This document shows positions 45,573 to 54,400 of a stretch of 64,000 nucleotides of DNA, one piece after another. The notes beneath the pieces are model-generated. The model was not told where the DNA came from. It saw only the letters and a program-made list of their open reading frames with translations, and searched no databases. The stretch's first letter is position 1. Each line of letters begins with the position of its first letter. Source of the stretch: Primorskyibacter flagellatus (GTDB lineage: Bacteria > Pseudomonadota > Alphaproteobacteria > Rhodobacterales > Rhodobacteraceae); assembly GCF_900176485.1 (NCBI RefSeq), contig NZ_FWYD01000002.1:434001-498000 (forward strand), in the 5' to 3' direction. Made by a program: the position numbers and the translations under genes.

Positions 45573-47405
45573 CTATTCGGCGGCATCCTGCGATCCGATA
45601 AAGCCGCCCGACTGCCGGTCCCAGTAGCGCGCATAAAGCCCACCCCGCGCCAGAAGCTGCGTATGCGTGCCGCTCTCGACGATGCGACCGTCATCCATGA
45701 CGATAATCCGGTCCATGCTGGAGATCGTGGACAGGCGGTGCGCGATGGCCAGCACGGTCTTGCCCTGCATCACCCGGTCCAGCGCGCCCTGAATCGAGGC
45801 TTCGACCTCGGAATCAAGCGCGCTTGTCGCCTCGTCCAGCACAAGGATCGGCGCGTCCTTCAGGATAGCGCGGGCCAGGGCGATCCGTTGACGCTGGCCG
45901 CCGGACAGTTTGACGCCACGCTCGCCCAGATGCGCGCCGTAGCCTTCGCGGCCCATATGGTCCTGCATCTTCAGGATGAACTCATGCGCCTCGGCCTGTT
46001 TGGCGGCGGCGATCACCTCGTCCTTTGTGGCCTCTGGCCTGCCATAGCGGATGTTGTCCAGCGCCGAGCGGTTGAACATCGCGGTTTCCTGCGTGACCAT
46101 GCCGATCATCCGCCGCAAGGATTCTTGCGTCACGCCGCCAATGTCCTGCCCGTCGATCTGGATGGCCCCGCCTTCGGTGTCATAGAGCCGCAGAAGCAGC
46201 GCCACGAGGGTCGATTTCCCGGCACCGGACGCGCCCACAATGCCCAGCTTTTCGTCCGGCTGAATGGTCAGGGACACGTTCTCGATCCCGCCGGTGCGCC
46301 GCCCATAGGCAAAGCTGACATCCTTGAAATCGACCTGCGCGTTTGTCACCACCAGATCTTGCGCATCGGGCTTGTCCACCAGCGTATGGGGCGGCGTAAG
46401 CGTGCGCATCCCGTCCTCGACCTCGCCGATATTTGCGTAAAGGCCCATCAGCGTGAAGCTGACCCAACCGGTCATCTGCGCCAGCCGCAGCGCCACAGCA
46501 CCGGTTGCCGCGATGTCGCCAGCGGTCACAAGGCCAAGGTTCCAGTAAAACAGCGCGCCGCCGACCAGAAGCACCGGCAGAATGCCCGCAAGCGCCATCA
46601 GCCAGAACCGGAAGGCCACTGAAATGTAGCCGAATTCCACCGAACGGTCGCGATAGGTCTGCATCGCGCCCAGCGCCGCGCGATCTTCGTAATCGGCATG
46701 GGCGAACAGCTTGACGGTCTTGATATTGGTGACGGTATCGACAATCTGCCCAGTGGTCATCGCCCGCGCCCCAGCGCGCGCCTTTGACCGCTGGCGGATG
46801 CGTGGCATGAAATGGCGGATCAGAAAGCCGTAGCCCACCATCCACACCACCAGCCCGGCGGCGATGCGCAGATCGACCGTACCCAGCATCAGCACCGCGC
46901 CGACGACAGAGGCGAGCGCAAAGAGGACGGTATGCAGGATCTCGACCACGGAATCGTTCATCGCGCGGGCGGTTTGCCATTCCTTTTGCGCGATACGGCC
47001 CGCAAAATCGTTGTCGAAGAAGGTGACAGCGTGGCCAAGGGTATAGCGGTGCAGGCGCGACAGGATCAGGTTCAGCACGTTGGGCTGCACCATGACCGAT
47101 TGCGTGACCGACGCGACCCCCAGAATCGCCGGGCGCAGCAGGATGAAGAACAAGAGCGACCATATGAGAATGCCGCTTTGGTCGGCAAAGACGGATTGCG
47201 CGTCCGAGGACAGCGCCGCGTCGATCACCCGGCCCAGAAGCAGCGCGGCGATCACTTCGGTTATCCCCGCGATGATCGACACCGCGCCAGCAAGGGCCAA
47301 GACCCGCTCTGTCCCGCGCAGGCCCCAGCGAAAGAACGCCAGAAGAGTCCGCGGCGGCGCGCCTTCGGCAGGTGCGAAATGGTCGATCCAGTCGGCAAAT
47401 CTCAT
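45573..47405 (-). CDS. ABC exporter half-transporter (MsbA/multidrug type), second of a pair
   Basis: 610 residues: N-terminal six-helix membrane domain (about 20-330) and C-terminal ATPase with Walker A GASGAGKST near 395, signature KLSGGQRQRIALARA, Walker B ILVLDEATSALD and switch HRLST. All catalytic residues are present. It overlaps the upstream exporter gene by 4 bp, which suggests a heterodimer. The ligand is unknown; lipids, drugs or peptides are possible. It lies in the hslO-cca strand and is followed by the RNA methyltransferase. Confidence 0.92.
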   Translation of the reverse strand: MRFADWIDHFAPAEGAPPRTLLAFFRWGLRGTERVLALAGAVSIIAGITEVIAALLLGRVIDAALSSDAQSVFADQSGILIWSLLFFILLRPAILGVASVTQSVMVQPNVLNLILSRLHRYTLGHAVTFFDNDFAGRIAQKEWQTARAMNDSVVEILHTVLFALASVVGAVLMLGTVDLRIAAGLVVWMVGYGFLIRHFMPRIRQRSKARAGARAMTTGQIVDTVTNIKTVKLFAHADYEDRAALGAMQTYRDRSVEFGYISVAFRFWLMALAGILPVLLVGGALFYWNLGLVTAGDIAATGAVALRLAQMTGWVSFTLMGLYANIGEVEDGMRTLTPPHTLVDKPDAQDLVVTNAQVDFKDVSFAYGRRTGGIENVSLTIQPDEKLGIVGASGAGKSTLVALLLRLYDTEGGAIQIDGQDIGGVTQESLRRMIGMVTQETAMFNRSALDNIRYGRPEATKDEVIAAAKQAEAHEFILKMQDHMGREGYGAHLGERGVKLSGGQRQRIALARAILKDAPILVLDEATSALDSEVEASIQGALDRVMQGKTVLAIAHRLSTISSMDRIIVMDDGRIVESGTHTQLLARGGLYARYWDRQSGGFIGSQDAAE

Positions 47406-49318
47406 GCGGTGGCCTCGGTTTCGTCGTCATCGTCGGTTGTCAGGAAGCCGCCGGATTGGCGCGCCCAGAACCCGGCATATAGCCCACCTTGCGCCAAAAG
47501 CGCGTCATGGGTGCCTTCCTCGACAATCCGGCCCTGATCCAGCACCAGAATGCGGTCCATATGGGCGATGGTGGACAAGCGGTGCGCAATGGCGATCACG
47601 GTTTTGCCTTCCATCATGCCGTAGAGCGTTTTCTGGATCGCGGCCTCGACCTCGGAATCGAGTGCGCTTGTCGCCTCGTCCAGCAGCAGGATGGGCGCAT
47701 CTTTCAGGATGACGCGGGCCAATGTGACGCGCTGGCGCTGGCCGCCCGACAGCTTCACCCCGCGTTCGCCAACCTGCACGTCATAGCCCGTGCGCCCCTG
47801 CGGATCCTGCAAGGTCAGGATGAAGTCATGCGCCTCGGCCTTCGTCGCGGCGGCGATCATCTCTGCCTCACTCGCGTCGGGCCGCCCGTACAGGATATTG
47901 TCGCGCACCGAGCGATGCAGCAAGGCACTGTCCTGCTGAACCATCCCGATCTGACTGCGCAAACTGTCCTGCGTCACGGCACAGATGTCCTGCCCGTCGA
48001 TCAGGATGCGGCCCTGTTCGACGTCGTAAAACCGCAAAAGCAGCTTGACCAAGGTGGATTTGCCGGCACCCGAGCGACCGAGCAGCCCGATCTTTTCACC
48101 CGGCCGGATGTTCAGCGTGACACCGTCCAACCCGCCAGTGTCACGGCCGTAATGATGCGACAGATCCTGGATCGTGATCGCGCCATCGGTCAGCACAAGG
48201 GGTGGCGCGTCCTTGTCATCCACCAGATCGAGCGGCTGGGCAATCGTCTCCATCCCTTCGGCCACGACGCCAAGTTCCCGGAACAGGCTGGTCAGCGCCC
48301 ACATGATCCAGCCGGTCATCGCGTTCAGCCGCAAGGTCAGCGCGGTCGCGGCCGCCACGACCCCAACCGATGCCTGCCCTTGCGTCCAGAGCAGCAGACC
48401 CCAGCCAACGACCCCGACGATCAGCAGGCCGTTCAGCGCCACAAGCGTCACATCCATGATCGTGAAGATCCGCATCTCGGCGGCAAAGGTCTCGCGGGCT
48501 TTTTCAATTGCTTCGCGCGCAAACTCCAGCTCGCGGTCGTGATGCGCAAACATCTTGACCGAATGGATGTTCGAATAACTGTCCACGACGCGCCCTGTGA
48601 CAAGGCTGCGCGCATCCGATGCTGCCTTTGACGCCGGACCGACGCGCTTGATCGTCCACCGCATCAACGCGGCATATAGCGCAAGCCACAGCACCAGCGG
48701 GATCATCAGGCGCACATCGCCCTGCCCCAACATGACCAGCGCCCCGACCACATAGGCAAGTGCAAAGGTGATCGCGTCAAAGACCTGAAACACCGCCTCG
48801 CCCGCCGCCGGGGGTGTCTGCATGATCCTGTTGGCGATGCGACCGGCAAAGTCATTTTCGAACCAGCCGACCGACTGGCGTAACACATGCCCATGCGCGC
48901 GCCAGCGGATCAACGTCCCGAAATTCGGCATGATCGCGTTGTTCAGCAACAACACATCCAGCATCTGCAACACGGGCCGCAGGAACAGGATGAACAGCGC
49001 GAGCAGGATGAACTTTGTGCCATGGTCCGCCCAGACCTGCGCGGGGTCGCCACCCAGCACATCGACAATCCAGCCCATCGCCCAGATCAATGCGATTTCG
49101 ACCGTGGCCACGACGACCGAAGCCAGCGCGGTCAGTGCAAAGACGCGTTTGAACGGCACGGAATAGCCGCGCAGGAACGGCCACAGCTTCGTGGGCGGCC
49201 TGTCCTGACGCGGATAGTCGCAATAGGGATCTACAAGGCGTTCAAAAAAACGAAACACGGGCGGGCTCTGATCTGATCGGGTTGGCGCACTTTCACCGAT
49301 TTTCCGCCCGAAGGCCAT
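47402..49318 (-). CDS. ABC exporter half-transporter (MsbA/multidrug type), first of a pair
   Basis: 638 residues with the same layout as its downstream partner: membrane domain (about 45-360), Walker A GRSGAGKST near 425, signature KLSGGQRQRVTLARV, Walker B ILLLDEATSALD and HRLST switch. The C-terminus is acidic (TTDDDDETEATA). Both partners keep a catalytic glutamate, so neither ATPase site is visibly degenerate. It begins 20 bp after the cca stop and overlaps its partner by 4 bp. Confidence 0.92.
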   Translation of the reverse strand: MAFGRKIGESAPTRSDQSPPVFRFFERLVDPYCDYPRQDRPPTKLWPFLRGYSVPFKRVFALTALASVVVATVEIALIWAMGWIVDVLGGDPAQVWADHGTKFILLALFILFLRPVLQMLDVLLLNNAIMPNFGTLIRWRAHGHVLRQSVGWFENDFAGRIANRIMQTPPAAGEAVFQVFDAITFALAYVVGALVMLGQGDVRLMIPLVLWLALYAALMRWTIKRVGPASKAASDARSLVTGRVVDSYSNIHSVKMFAHHDRELEFAREAIEKARETFAAEMRIFTIMDVTLVALNGLLIVGVVGWGLLLWTQGQASVGVVAAATALTLRLNAMTGWIMWALTSLFRELGVVAEGMETIAQPLDLVDDKDAPPLVLTDGAITIQDLSHHYGRDTGGLDGVTLNIRPGEKIGLLGRSGAGKSTLVKLLLRFYDVEQGRILIDGQDICAVTQDSLRSQIGMVQQDSALLHRSVRDNILYGRPDASEAEMIAAATKAEAHDFILTLQDPQGRTGYDVQVGERGVKLSGGQRQRVTLARVILKDAPILLLDEATSALDSEVEAAIQKTLYGMMEGKTVIAIAHRLSTIAHMDRILVLDQGRIVEEGTHDALLAQGGLYAGFWARQSGGFLTTDDDDETEATA

Positions 49319-49338
49319 GCCTTGGGTTCTGTGGCGGG

Positions 49339-50493
49339 TCAGGTGTCGCCAAGCAGCGCATCACGGTCAAGGGTGAAGCCCGATGCGATCCATTTCATTT
49401 CAAGCGATTTCAGCTTTTCGCCCAGCGCAGGGCCGGTCAATTCGGGCATCAAGTCCTTGGCCTTAATGGGAAATTTTTGGGAGGCTGCATCGAGCACGGT
49501 GCGCAACCATTGCGGGTCAATGGCAGAGTCGAACAGCGCCGCCCGCAGGATCAGAACCGAAAGGGCAGTGTCGGTGCCATAAAGGTAGCCCAGCGCCTCG
49601 GGGCTATCCATGTTGCCGATCAGATCCCCCAGCAACGCAAGTTGCTTGTGTTGTGCCTTTGACAGGCGCAGGGACTCGCCGTCGCGAAACCCCAAAGCGG
49701 CAAGGCGGCGCAGCGGATCGGTTGGAATGTTCAGACTGCCTTCGTGATGCACAAGCGGTGCCAGCGCCGTTGACACCGCGCCGGGCATGATCACCCGCAA
49801 AACGCCGGTGTGTTCCATGGCCGCAATCGCCGGGGCCGGGTCCGGGGCCGCCAGCAACTTGAGCATTTCCGACCCGACACGCTCTTTAGACAGTGTTTGC
49901 AGACCGTCGAGATTTGACGCGATTGCCGAAAGTGCCTCGGCATCAAAGCCCTGATCGGGGTCGCCATACCATGCTGCAAAGCGGAAGAAGCGCAGCGACC
50001 GCAGATAATCCTCGCGGATCCGATCGGTCGCATTCAGGATGAACCGGACGCGCCGCGCGCGTAGATCCGGCAGGCCGCCCAGCGGATCAATGACTTCTCC
50101 GGTCCGGTCCGCATACAGCGCGTTCATCGTCAGGTCGCGGCGCACGGCGTCTTCGGCAATATCGCCCGAAAAGGCGACCACGGCGCGGCGGCCATCTGTT
50201 TCTACATCGGCCCGAAACGTGGTGATCTCATGCGGGGCACCGTTCGAGATGACCGTGACCGTGCCATGCTCGATGCCGGTGGGAACGGTCTTCAGCCCAG
50301 CGCCTTCGGCCAGGGCCATGACCTGCTGCGGCAGGGCATTGGTTGAAATATCCATGTCACTGACCGCCGCGCCCAGCAGATCATTGCGTACGCAGCCGCC
50401 TACGAAATAGGCCAGATAGCCACCGGCCTCCAGCATCTGCATGACTGCCTGCGTTTCGGGCGCAAGAAACCACGTGCCGGTCACGCGGGTCAT
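49339..50493 (-). CDS. cca: CCA tRNA nucleotidyltransferase
   Basis: 384 residues. Class II nucleotidyltransferase motifs: FVGGCVRNDLLG near residue 30, the metal-binding DMDIST near 46, EITTFRADVETDGRRAVVAFSGDIAEDAVRRDLTMNALYAD, and IDPLGGLPDLRARRVRFI. RIREDYLRSLRFFRFAAWYG near 158 is the base-selecting region. It adds or repairs the 3' CCA of tRNAs. It overlaps the CoA pyrophosphatase gene by 4 bp. Confidence 0.95.
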   Translation of the reverse strand: MTRVTGTWFLAPETQAVMQMLEAGGYLAYFVGGCVRNDLLGAAVSDMDISTNALPQQVMALAEGAGLKTVPTGIEHGTVTVISNGAPHEITTFRADVETDGRRAVVAFSGDIAEDAVRRDLTMNALYADRTGEVIDPLGGLPDLRARRVRFILNATDRIREDYLRSLRFFRFAAWYGDPDQGFDAEALSAIASNLDGLQTLSKERVGSEMLKLLAAPDPAPAIAAMEHTGVLRVIMPGAVSTALAPLVHHEGSLNIPTDPLRRLAALGFRDGESLRLSKAQHKQLALLGDLIGNMDSPEALGYLYGTDTALSVLILRAALFDSAIDPQWLRTVLDAASQKFPIKAKDLMPELTGPALGEKLKSLEMKWIASGFTLDRDALLGDT

Positions 50494-51089
50494 CGCGACA
50501 ACCGCTCTGCCAGACCCCGAAGGATGCGCGCGGTGGCTCCCCAGATGTAATAGGGTCCGAATGGCACGATATAATAATGACGCGTCTGGCCGCGCCAGCG
50601 GCGTCCCTGAATAGTGTAGTTTTCCGGCACCAAAAGGTGGTGCAACGGCACGCGAAAGACTTCGGCGACCTCGCCGGGTTCCGGGATCAGATCGAAGGGT
50701 TGGGAAATGATCCCGATGACCGGCGTAATGGTGAAGGACGTGACCGTCTCATGCGTGGGCAATGTGCCGACCACATCAACCAATTCGGTTGGCAGCCCGA
50801 TCTCTTCGTGCGCTTCGCGCAGGGCGGCGGCGACAACATCGGCATCGGTGTCATCCTGCTTGCCACCGGGAAAGGAAATCTGACCCGGATGATGCTTCAG
50901 CGCCGAGGACCGCTTTGTGAGGATGATTTCCGGCCCGTCCGGCCCCTCAAGCACCGGAACAAGCACGCCGGCAGCCCGCAGCCTTCGACCCTCAGGCAGA
51001 ACGACGCCGGGATTGAGGTCAAAATCCGATGACGCGGCTCCCGATGGTTCAACCGCGCGACGCAGCAGTTTGAGGGTGTCAGTTGTCAC
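50490..51089 (-). CDS. NUDIX CoA pyrophosphatase
   Basis: 199 residues starting at a GTG inside the end of hslO (11-bp overlap). The CoA-specific UPF0035 motif is LTKRSSALKHHPGQISFPGG, leading into the Nudix box GGKQDDTDADVVAAALREAHEEIGL (about 80-105). It probably cleaves CoA or oxidised CoA into 4'-phosphopantetheine and 3',5'-ADP. It is coupled on both sides, to hslO upstream and cca downstream. Confidence 0.92.
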   Translation of the reverse strand: MTTDTLKLLRRAVEPSGAASSDFDLNPGVVLPEGRRLRAAGVLVPVLEGPDGPEIILTKRSSALKHHPGQISFPGGKQDDTDADVVAAALREAHEEIGLPTELVDVVGTLPTHETVTSFTITPVIGIISQPFDLIPEPGEVAEVFRVPLHHLLVPENYTIQGRRWRGQTRHYYIVPFGPYYIWGATARILRGLAERLSR

Positions 51090-52074
51090 CCTCGTCACCC
51101 TTTGCTTCGAAACCAACAGTCGACGGGTCGAGCACATAATGCGCACCACAGAACTGGCAGTCCGCCGTGACCGTCCCCTCATCGGTGGTCATCTTCTCGA
51201 TATCCCTGGCGGAATAGATCGACAGGCTTTGGCGCACGCGATCCTCCGAGCAGGTGCATCCGAACCGGACCGGCTGTGTATCGAACACGCGCGGGTTTTC
51301 TTCGTGGAACAGCCGCACCAGCAGATCGGTCGCAGGCAGGCTGGGGCCGATCAGTTCAATGTCCTCGACCGTGTCCAGCAGAAGATTGGCCCGGTTCCAG
51401 TTTTCGCTGGCGTCGTCATCCAGAATATCGTCGGCCGCCAACAGGCCACCCTCGCCGGATCCACCTTCGCCACCCGCTGCGGGAGACGCCTTGGGCATCG
51501 TCTGCAACATGATCCCGCCAGCGCGCCAATGTTCCGGCACGCCGGGTTCGGTGGACCGTCCGAAGCTGAGCGCGAAGCGGGTCGGCAACTGCTCTGACTG
51601 GGCGAAATACGTCTCTGCGCAGTTGGAAAGCGTGGCACCCGTCAGCGGCGTGATGCCCTGATATGGCGTCATGCCCTTGCCCTGGTCGATCATGATCGCG
51701 AAATAGCCTTCGCCCACGTTGTCACGCGGCGGCCCGTCGGTCAGACGGTCGGCATCATAGCTGGCATAGGCGCGGATCTTGGCAGGTTCGCCTTCTTTCG
51801 TGGGGCCGTAGAAATCGGTCGCGATCATGCGCACCGGGCCTTTGGACTGAACCTGCAAGGACAGTTTCCAGCGCAGCTTGATCGTCTGCCCGATCAGCGC
51901 GGTCAACAACGCCATCTCCGCCACCAGCGCCTCGACCTGGGGCGGGTAGTCATGCTGTTTCAGGATGCCGTCCAGAACGCCGTCCAGCCGCGCGACCCGG
52001 CCGCGAATATCCGAGCGGTCAAGTTGAAAGGGCAGGACGGTGTCGTCCCAGGCGAGTTTAGAACCGAGTGTCAT
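51079..52074 (-). CDS. hslO: redox-regulated chaperone Hsp33
   Basis: 331 residues from an ATG preceded by AAGGAAAC. The C-terminal zinc centre is present as CxC (FGCTCS) and CxxC (CQFCG), the switch that releases zinc and activates the holdase under oxidation. TGATLSNCAETYFAQSEQLPTRFALS is a conserved part of the substrate-binding domain. The glycine-rich insertion AGGEGGSGEGG near 225-240 looks like a flexible linker. It is first in the hslO-CoA pyrophosphatase-cca-ABC-ABC-methyltransferase run. Confidence 0.95.
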   Translation of the reverse strand: MTLGSKLAWDDTVLPFQLDRSDIRGRVARLDGVLDGILKQHDYPPQVEALVAEMALLTALIGQTIKLRWKLSLQVQSKGPVRMIATDFYGPTKEGEPAKIRAYASYDADRLTDGPPRDNVGEGYFAIMIDQGKGMTPYQGITPLTGATLSNCAETYFAQSEQLPTRFALSFGRSTEPGVPEHWRAGGIMLQTMPKASPAAGGEGGSGEGGLLAADDILDDDASENWNRANLLLDTVEDIELIGPSLPATDLLVRLFHEENPRVFDTQPVRFGCTCSEDRVRQSLSIYSARDIEKMTTDEGTVTADCQFCGAHYVLDPSTVGFEAKGDEGDN

Positions 52075-52152
52075 GGGGGTTTCCTTGGCCGTGGCGTGTT
52101 GGCATACAGCGACAATATAGGGACGGCAAGCAATCGGCCAAGGGGGCGGCAA

Positions 52153-52596
52153 ATGACAAGACGGTTTGGCAACAGCCCCCTGCCCGGCAAAAACTATGTA
52201 GCCCGGCCCGGAGTCTACGCCATCCTGCCCGGCAAGCGCGGCTTGTTATTGACCCATCAATCACAACCGGAACCAGAGTTTCAGCTGCCCGGTGGCGGCA
52301 TTGATCCGGGCGAATCGCCCTTGCGCGCGCTGCATCGCGAGGTTTGGGAAGAGACCGGCTGGACGATTGCACGGCCCCGCAGGCTGGGAGTATTCCGGCG
52401 TTTCACCTTCATGCCTGACTACGATATTTGGGCAGAGAAGATTTGTACCGTCTATCTCGCGGCCCCGGTTCGCAGTTGCGGGGACCCTGTAGAGCCGGAT
52501 CACACGGCCTGTTGGATGAAACCACGCGATGCAATGGTCGAGCTGGCAAATGCCGGAGATCGGCATTTTGTTCGCCGGATGCTAGGATTGTGCTGA
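52153..52596 (+). CDS. NUDIX hydrolase
   Basis: 147 residues from the ATG at 52153. The Nudix box reads GGGIDPGESPLRALHREVWEETGW (about 48-71) with the catalytic REVWEETG. The N-terminal YVARPGVYAILPGKRGLLLT fits small nucleotide-diphosphate hydrolases. Substrate is not evident. It is divergent from hslO with about 78 bp between starts, and its last 15 bp overlap the convergent receiver-phosphatase gene. Confidence 0.9.
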   Translation: MTRRFGNSPLPGKNYVARPGVYAILPGKRGLLLTHQSQPEPEFQLPGGGIDPGESPLRALHREVWEETGWTIARPRRLGVFRRFTFMPDYDIWAEKICTVYLAAPVRSCGDPVEPDHTACWMKPRDAMVELANAGDRHFVRRMLGLC

Positions 52597-53913
52597 GATC
52601 TGATTGACCTCCGGACATCCGAATTCAAGCAATGCGGCTGACACGTCGTCGGTCAACTGACCCGGCGCTGCCATATCTTCGGCAAGCCGCGAGAACATAT
52701 CCTGCAAATAGTCGGCACCGCTGCCAGTGTGGGGCGTCGAAATTGCCAGCCGGTGCAGCCCGTCATCCTCCAGCATCCACCCGTTTTTCATCACGCATTC
52801 CGGAAATCCGTCAGAATAGAGCAATAACCGATCACCGGCGGCGAGTCGGATCTCGGATTGGTCATATATCACGTCGTTTACGAGCCCCACGGGTACACCA
52901 CCGCATCCGATGAATTCGGCACTGCCGTCAGCCCGCATGACCAACGGGTGCGGATGTCCGGCCTGAACAAGTTTCGCGACACCTGTGCGAAGATCGACCA
53001 CGGCGTAGAGAAGCGTCAGATATTCCTCGACCCCGGCATCGGCATTCAATCGGTCGTTCAGCATGCGGGCGACAACGTCGGGCGGGCGCAGCTTGAGACG
53101 GCCGTCCGTATCGCGCTCCATCGCGATGTTCTGGTCCGGAAAGGAACTGTTGAGATAGCCCGCCACCCGCGCCGTCATCATCGCAGACGTAATGCCGTGA
53201 CCGGACACGTCGATGCTGTAGAATCCCAACTGCATGTCATCGGGGCTGAACATGCCGACAAGATCGCCGCCCACATGTCCACAGGGCTTGAGCAGGAGGC
53301 TTACGCGCGAACCGCCGAAATCGCGGACCGTTTCGGGCATCAGAGAGTCCTGGATCTTGCGGGCCTGTTTCAGATCCTTGTCGATGGCATCATACAGGGT
53401 CTGCAAAGTCCCCAGCGTTTCCGAGATCACGCGGTTTTTCTGGTTCAACTCGCGTTCCATCTGCAGGATACGCGCGCCGGCGGTGATCCGGGCGCGAAGC
53501 TCTGCCGCATTCACGGGCTTGGTCAGAAAGTCGTCGGCACCGGCATCCAGCCCCCGCGCGATTTCATCCTTTTCGCCCTTGGAGGTCAGCAGGATGAAAT
53601 AGCCATAGCTGTCGCGCGCCAACTGCCTGAACCGACGACAAAATTCCAACCCATCCATGCCGGGCATCATCCAGTCGGACAATACAAGGTCCGGTTGGTG
53701 GCTGTCGCAGAGGGCGATTGCCTCGTCGCCCGAGGCGGCCTCAATCACCTCCAGCCCCCATTTTCGCAACAGGCTGGTGATGATTTTGCGCTGGAGTCTG
53801 CTGTCATCAACGACCAAAGCCAGACGCAGCGTCGCACTGCCCGCCATCGTGTTCGATGATTCGTCCACCGCCATGGTCACAGGAACGCCCTTCATGTCTA
53901 GCTTCGGTTTCAT
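52582..53913 (-). CDS. response regulator with PP2C (RsbU/SpoIIE-type) phosphatase domain, RbaY-like
   Basis: 443 residues. A receiver domain (about 30-145) has acidic residues in VVDDSRL, phospho-acceptor Asp80 in LSDWMMPGMDG and LTKPVNA. A coiled linker (about 150-195, LNQKNRVISETLGTLQTLYDAIDKDLKQARKIQDSLMP) leads to a PP2C phosphatase domain with GGDLVGMF, FYSIDVSGHGITSAMMTARV and LLLYSDGFPE holding the metal-binding aspartates. Such proteins dephosphorylate anti-anti-sigma factors. The architecture matches RbaY of Rhodobacter capsulatus. No RsbV/RsbW partner is adjacent, but an Hpt protein is encoded divergently. Confidence 0.9.
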   Translation of the reverse strand: MKPKLDMKGVPVTMAVDESSNTMAGSATLRLALVVDDSRLQRKIITSLLRKWGLEVIEAASGDEAIALCDSHQPDLVLSDWMMPGMDGLEFCRRFRQLARDSYGYFILLTSKGEKDEIARGLDAGADDFLTKPVNAAELRARITAGARILQMERELNQKNRVISETLGTLQTLYDAIDKDLKQARKIQDSLMPETVRDFGGSRVSLLLKPCGHVGGDLVGMFSPDDMQLGFYSIDVSGHGITSAMMTARVAGYLNSSFPDQNIAMERDTDGRLKLRPPDVVARMLNDRLNADAGVEEYLTLLYAVVDLRTGVAKLVQAGHPHPLVMRADGSAEFIGCGGVPVGLVNDVIYDQSEIRLAAGDRLLLYSDGFPECVMKNGWMLEDDGLHRLAISTPHTGSGADYLQDMFSRLAEDMAAPGQLTDDVSAALLEFGCPEVNQISAQS

Positions 53914-54020
53914 GCGGTCTGGTGTAGGCCCGTGCTGATTAAGCTATGATGAATCCCGAACCCCAAAACCGGCAACAATTTCTTAGCATTTGACCGATAC
54001 CGTACTGCAAGGAGGGCGCG

Positions 54021-54338
54021 ATGATAGATTGGCAGCGCATATCAGAGCTTCGCGACGAAATCGGCGCGGACGATTTCGATGAGGTGGTTGACCTGTTTCT
54101 GGCAGAGGTGGAGGAGACGCTTGAAGCCTTGCCAAATGCCGAAAACTCACAGCTTGAGCCGATGTTGCATCTGCTCAAGGGCAGTGCGCTGAATCTTGGA
54201 TTTCAGGCCTTTGCAAACCGGTGTCTTGAAGGCGAAGCCGCAGCACGCGCCGACAGGCCGGAAGAGATAGACCGCGATGCGATCAGACAGCTATATGACG
54301 CCTCGCGCAGCGCCTTTCTGCAACAGATCACGGCCTGA
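54021..54338 (+). CDS. Hpt domain phosphotransfer protein
   Basis: 105 residues with AAGGAGG about 8 bp before the ATG. A single Hpt four-helix domain: LFLAEVEETLEAL then MLHLLKGSALNLGFQAFANRCLEGE, where His50 in HLLKGSA is the phospho-accepting residue. It is divergent from the receiver-PP2C gene with 107 bp between starts. A phosphate flow between this Hpt and Asp80 of that receiver is a reasonable inference; the kinase would be elsewhere. Confidence 0.88.
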   Translation: MIDWQRISELRDEIGADDFDEVVDLFLAEVEETLEALPNAENSQLEPMLHLLKGSALNLGFQAFANRCLEGEAAARADRPEEIDRDAIRQLYDASRSAFLQQITA

Positions 54339-54400
54339 CCTGCTGTGACCTCTGCCCGCTTGCTGCCTTCGCCCTCCCATCCGGCCCGCTCAACGCAGGG

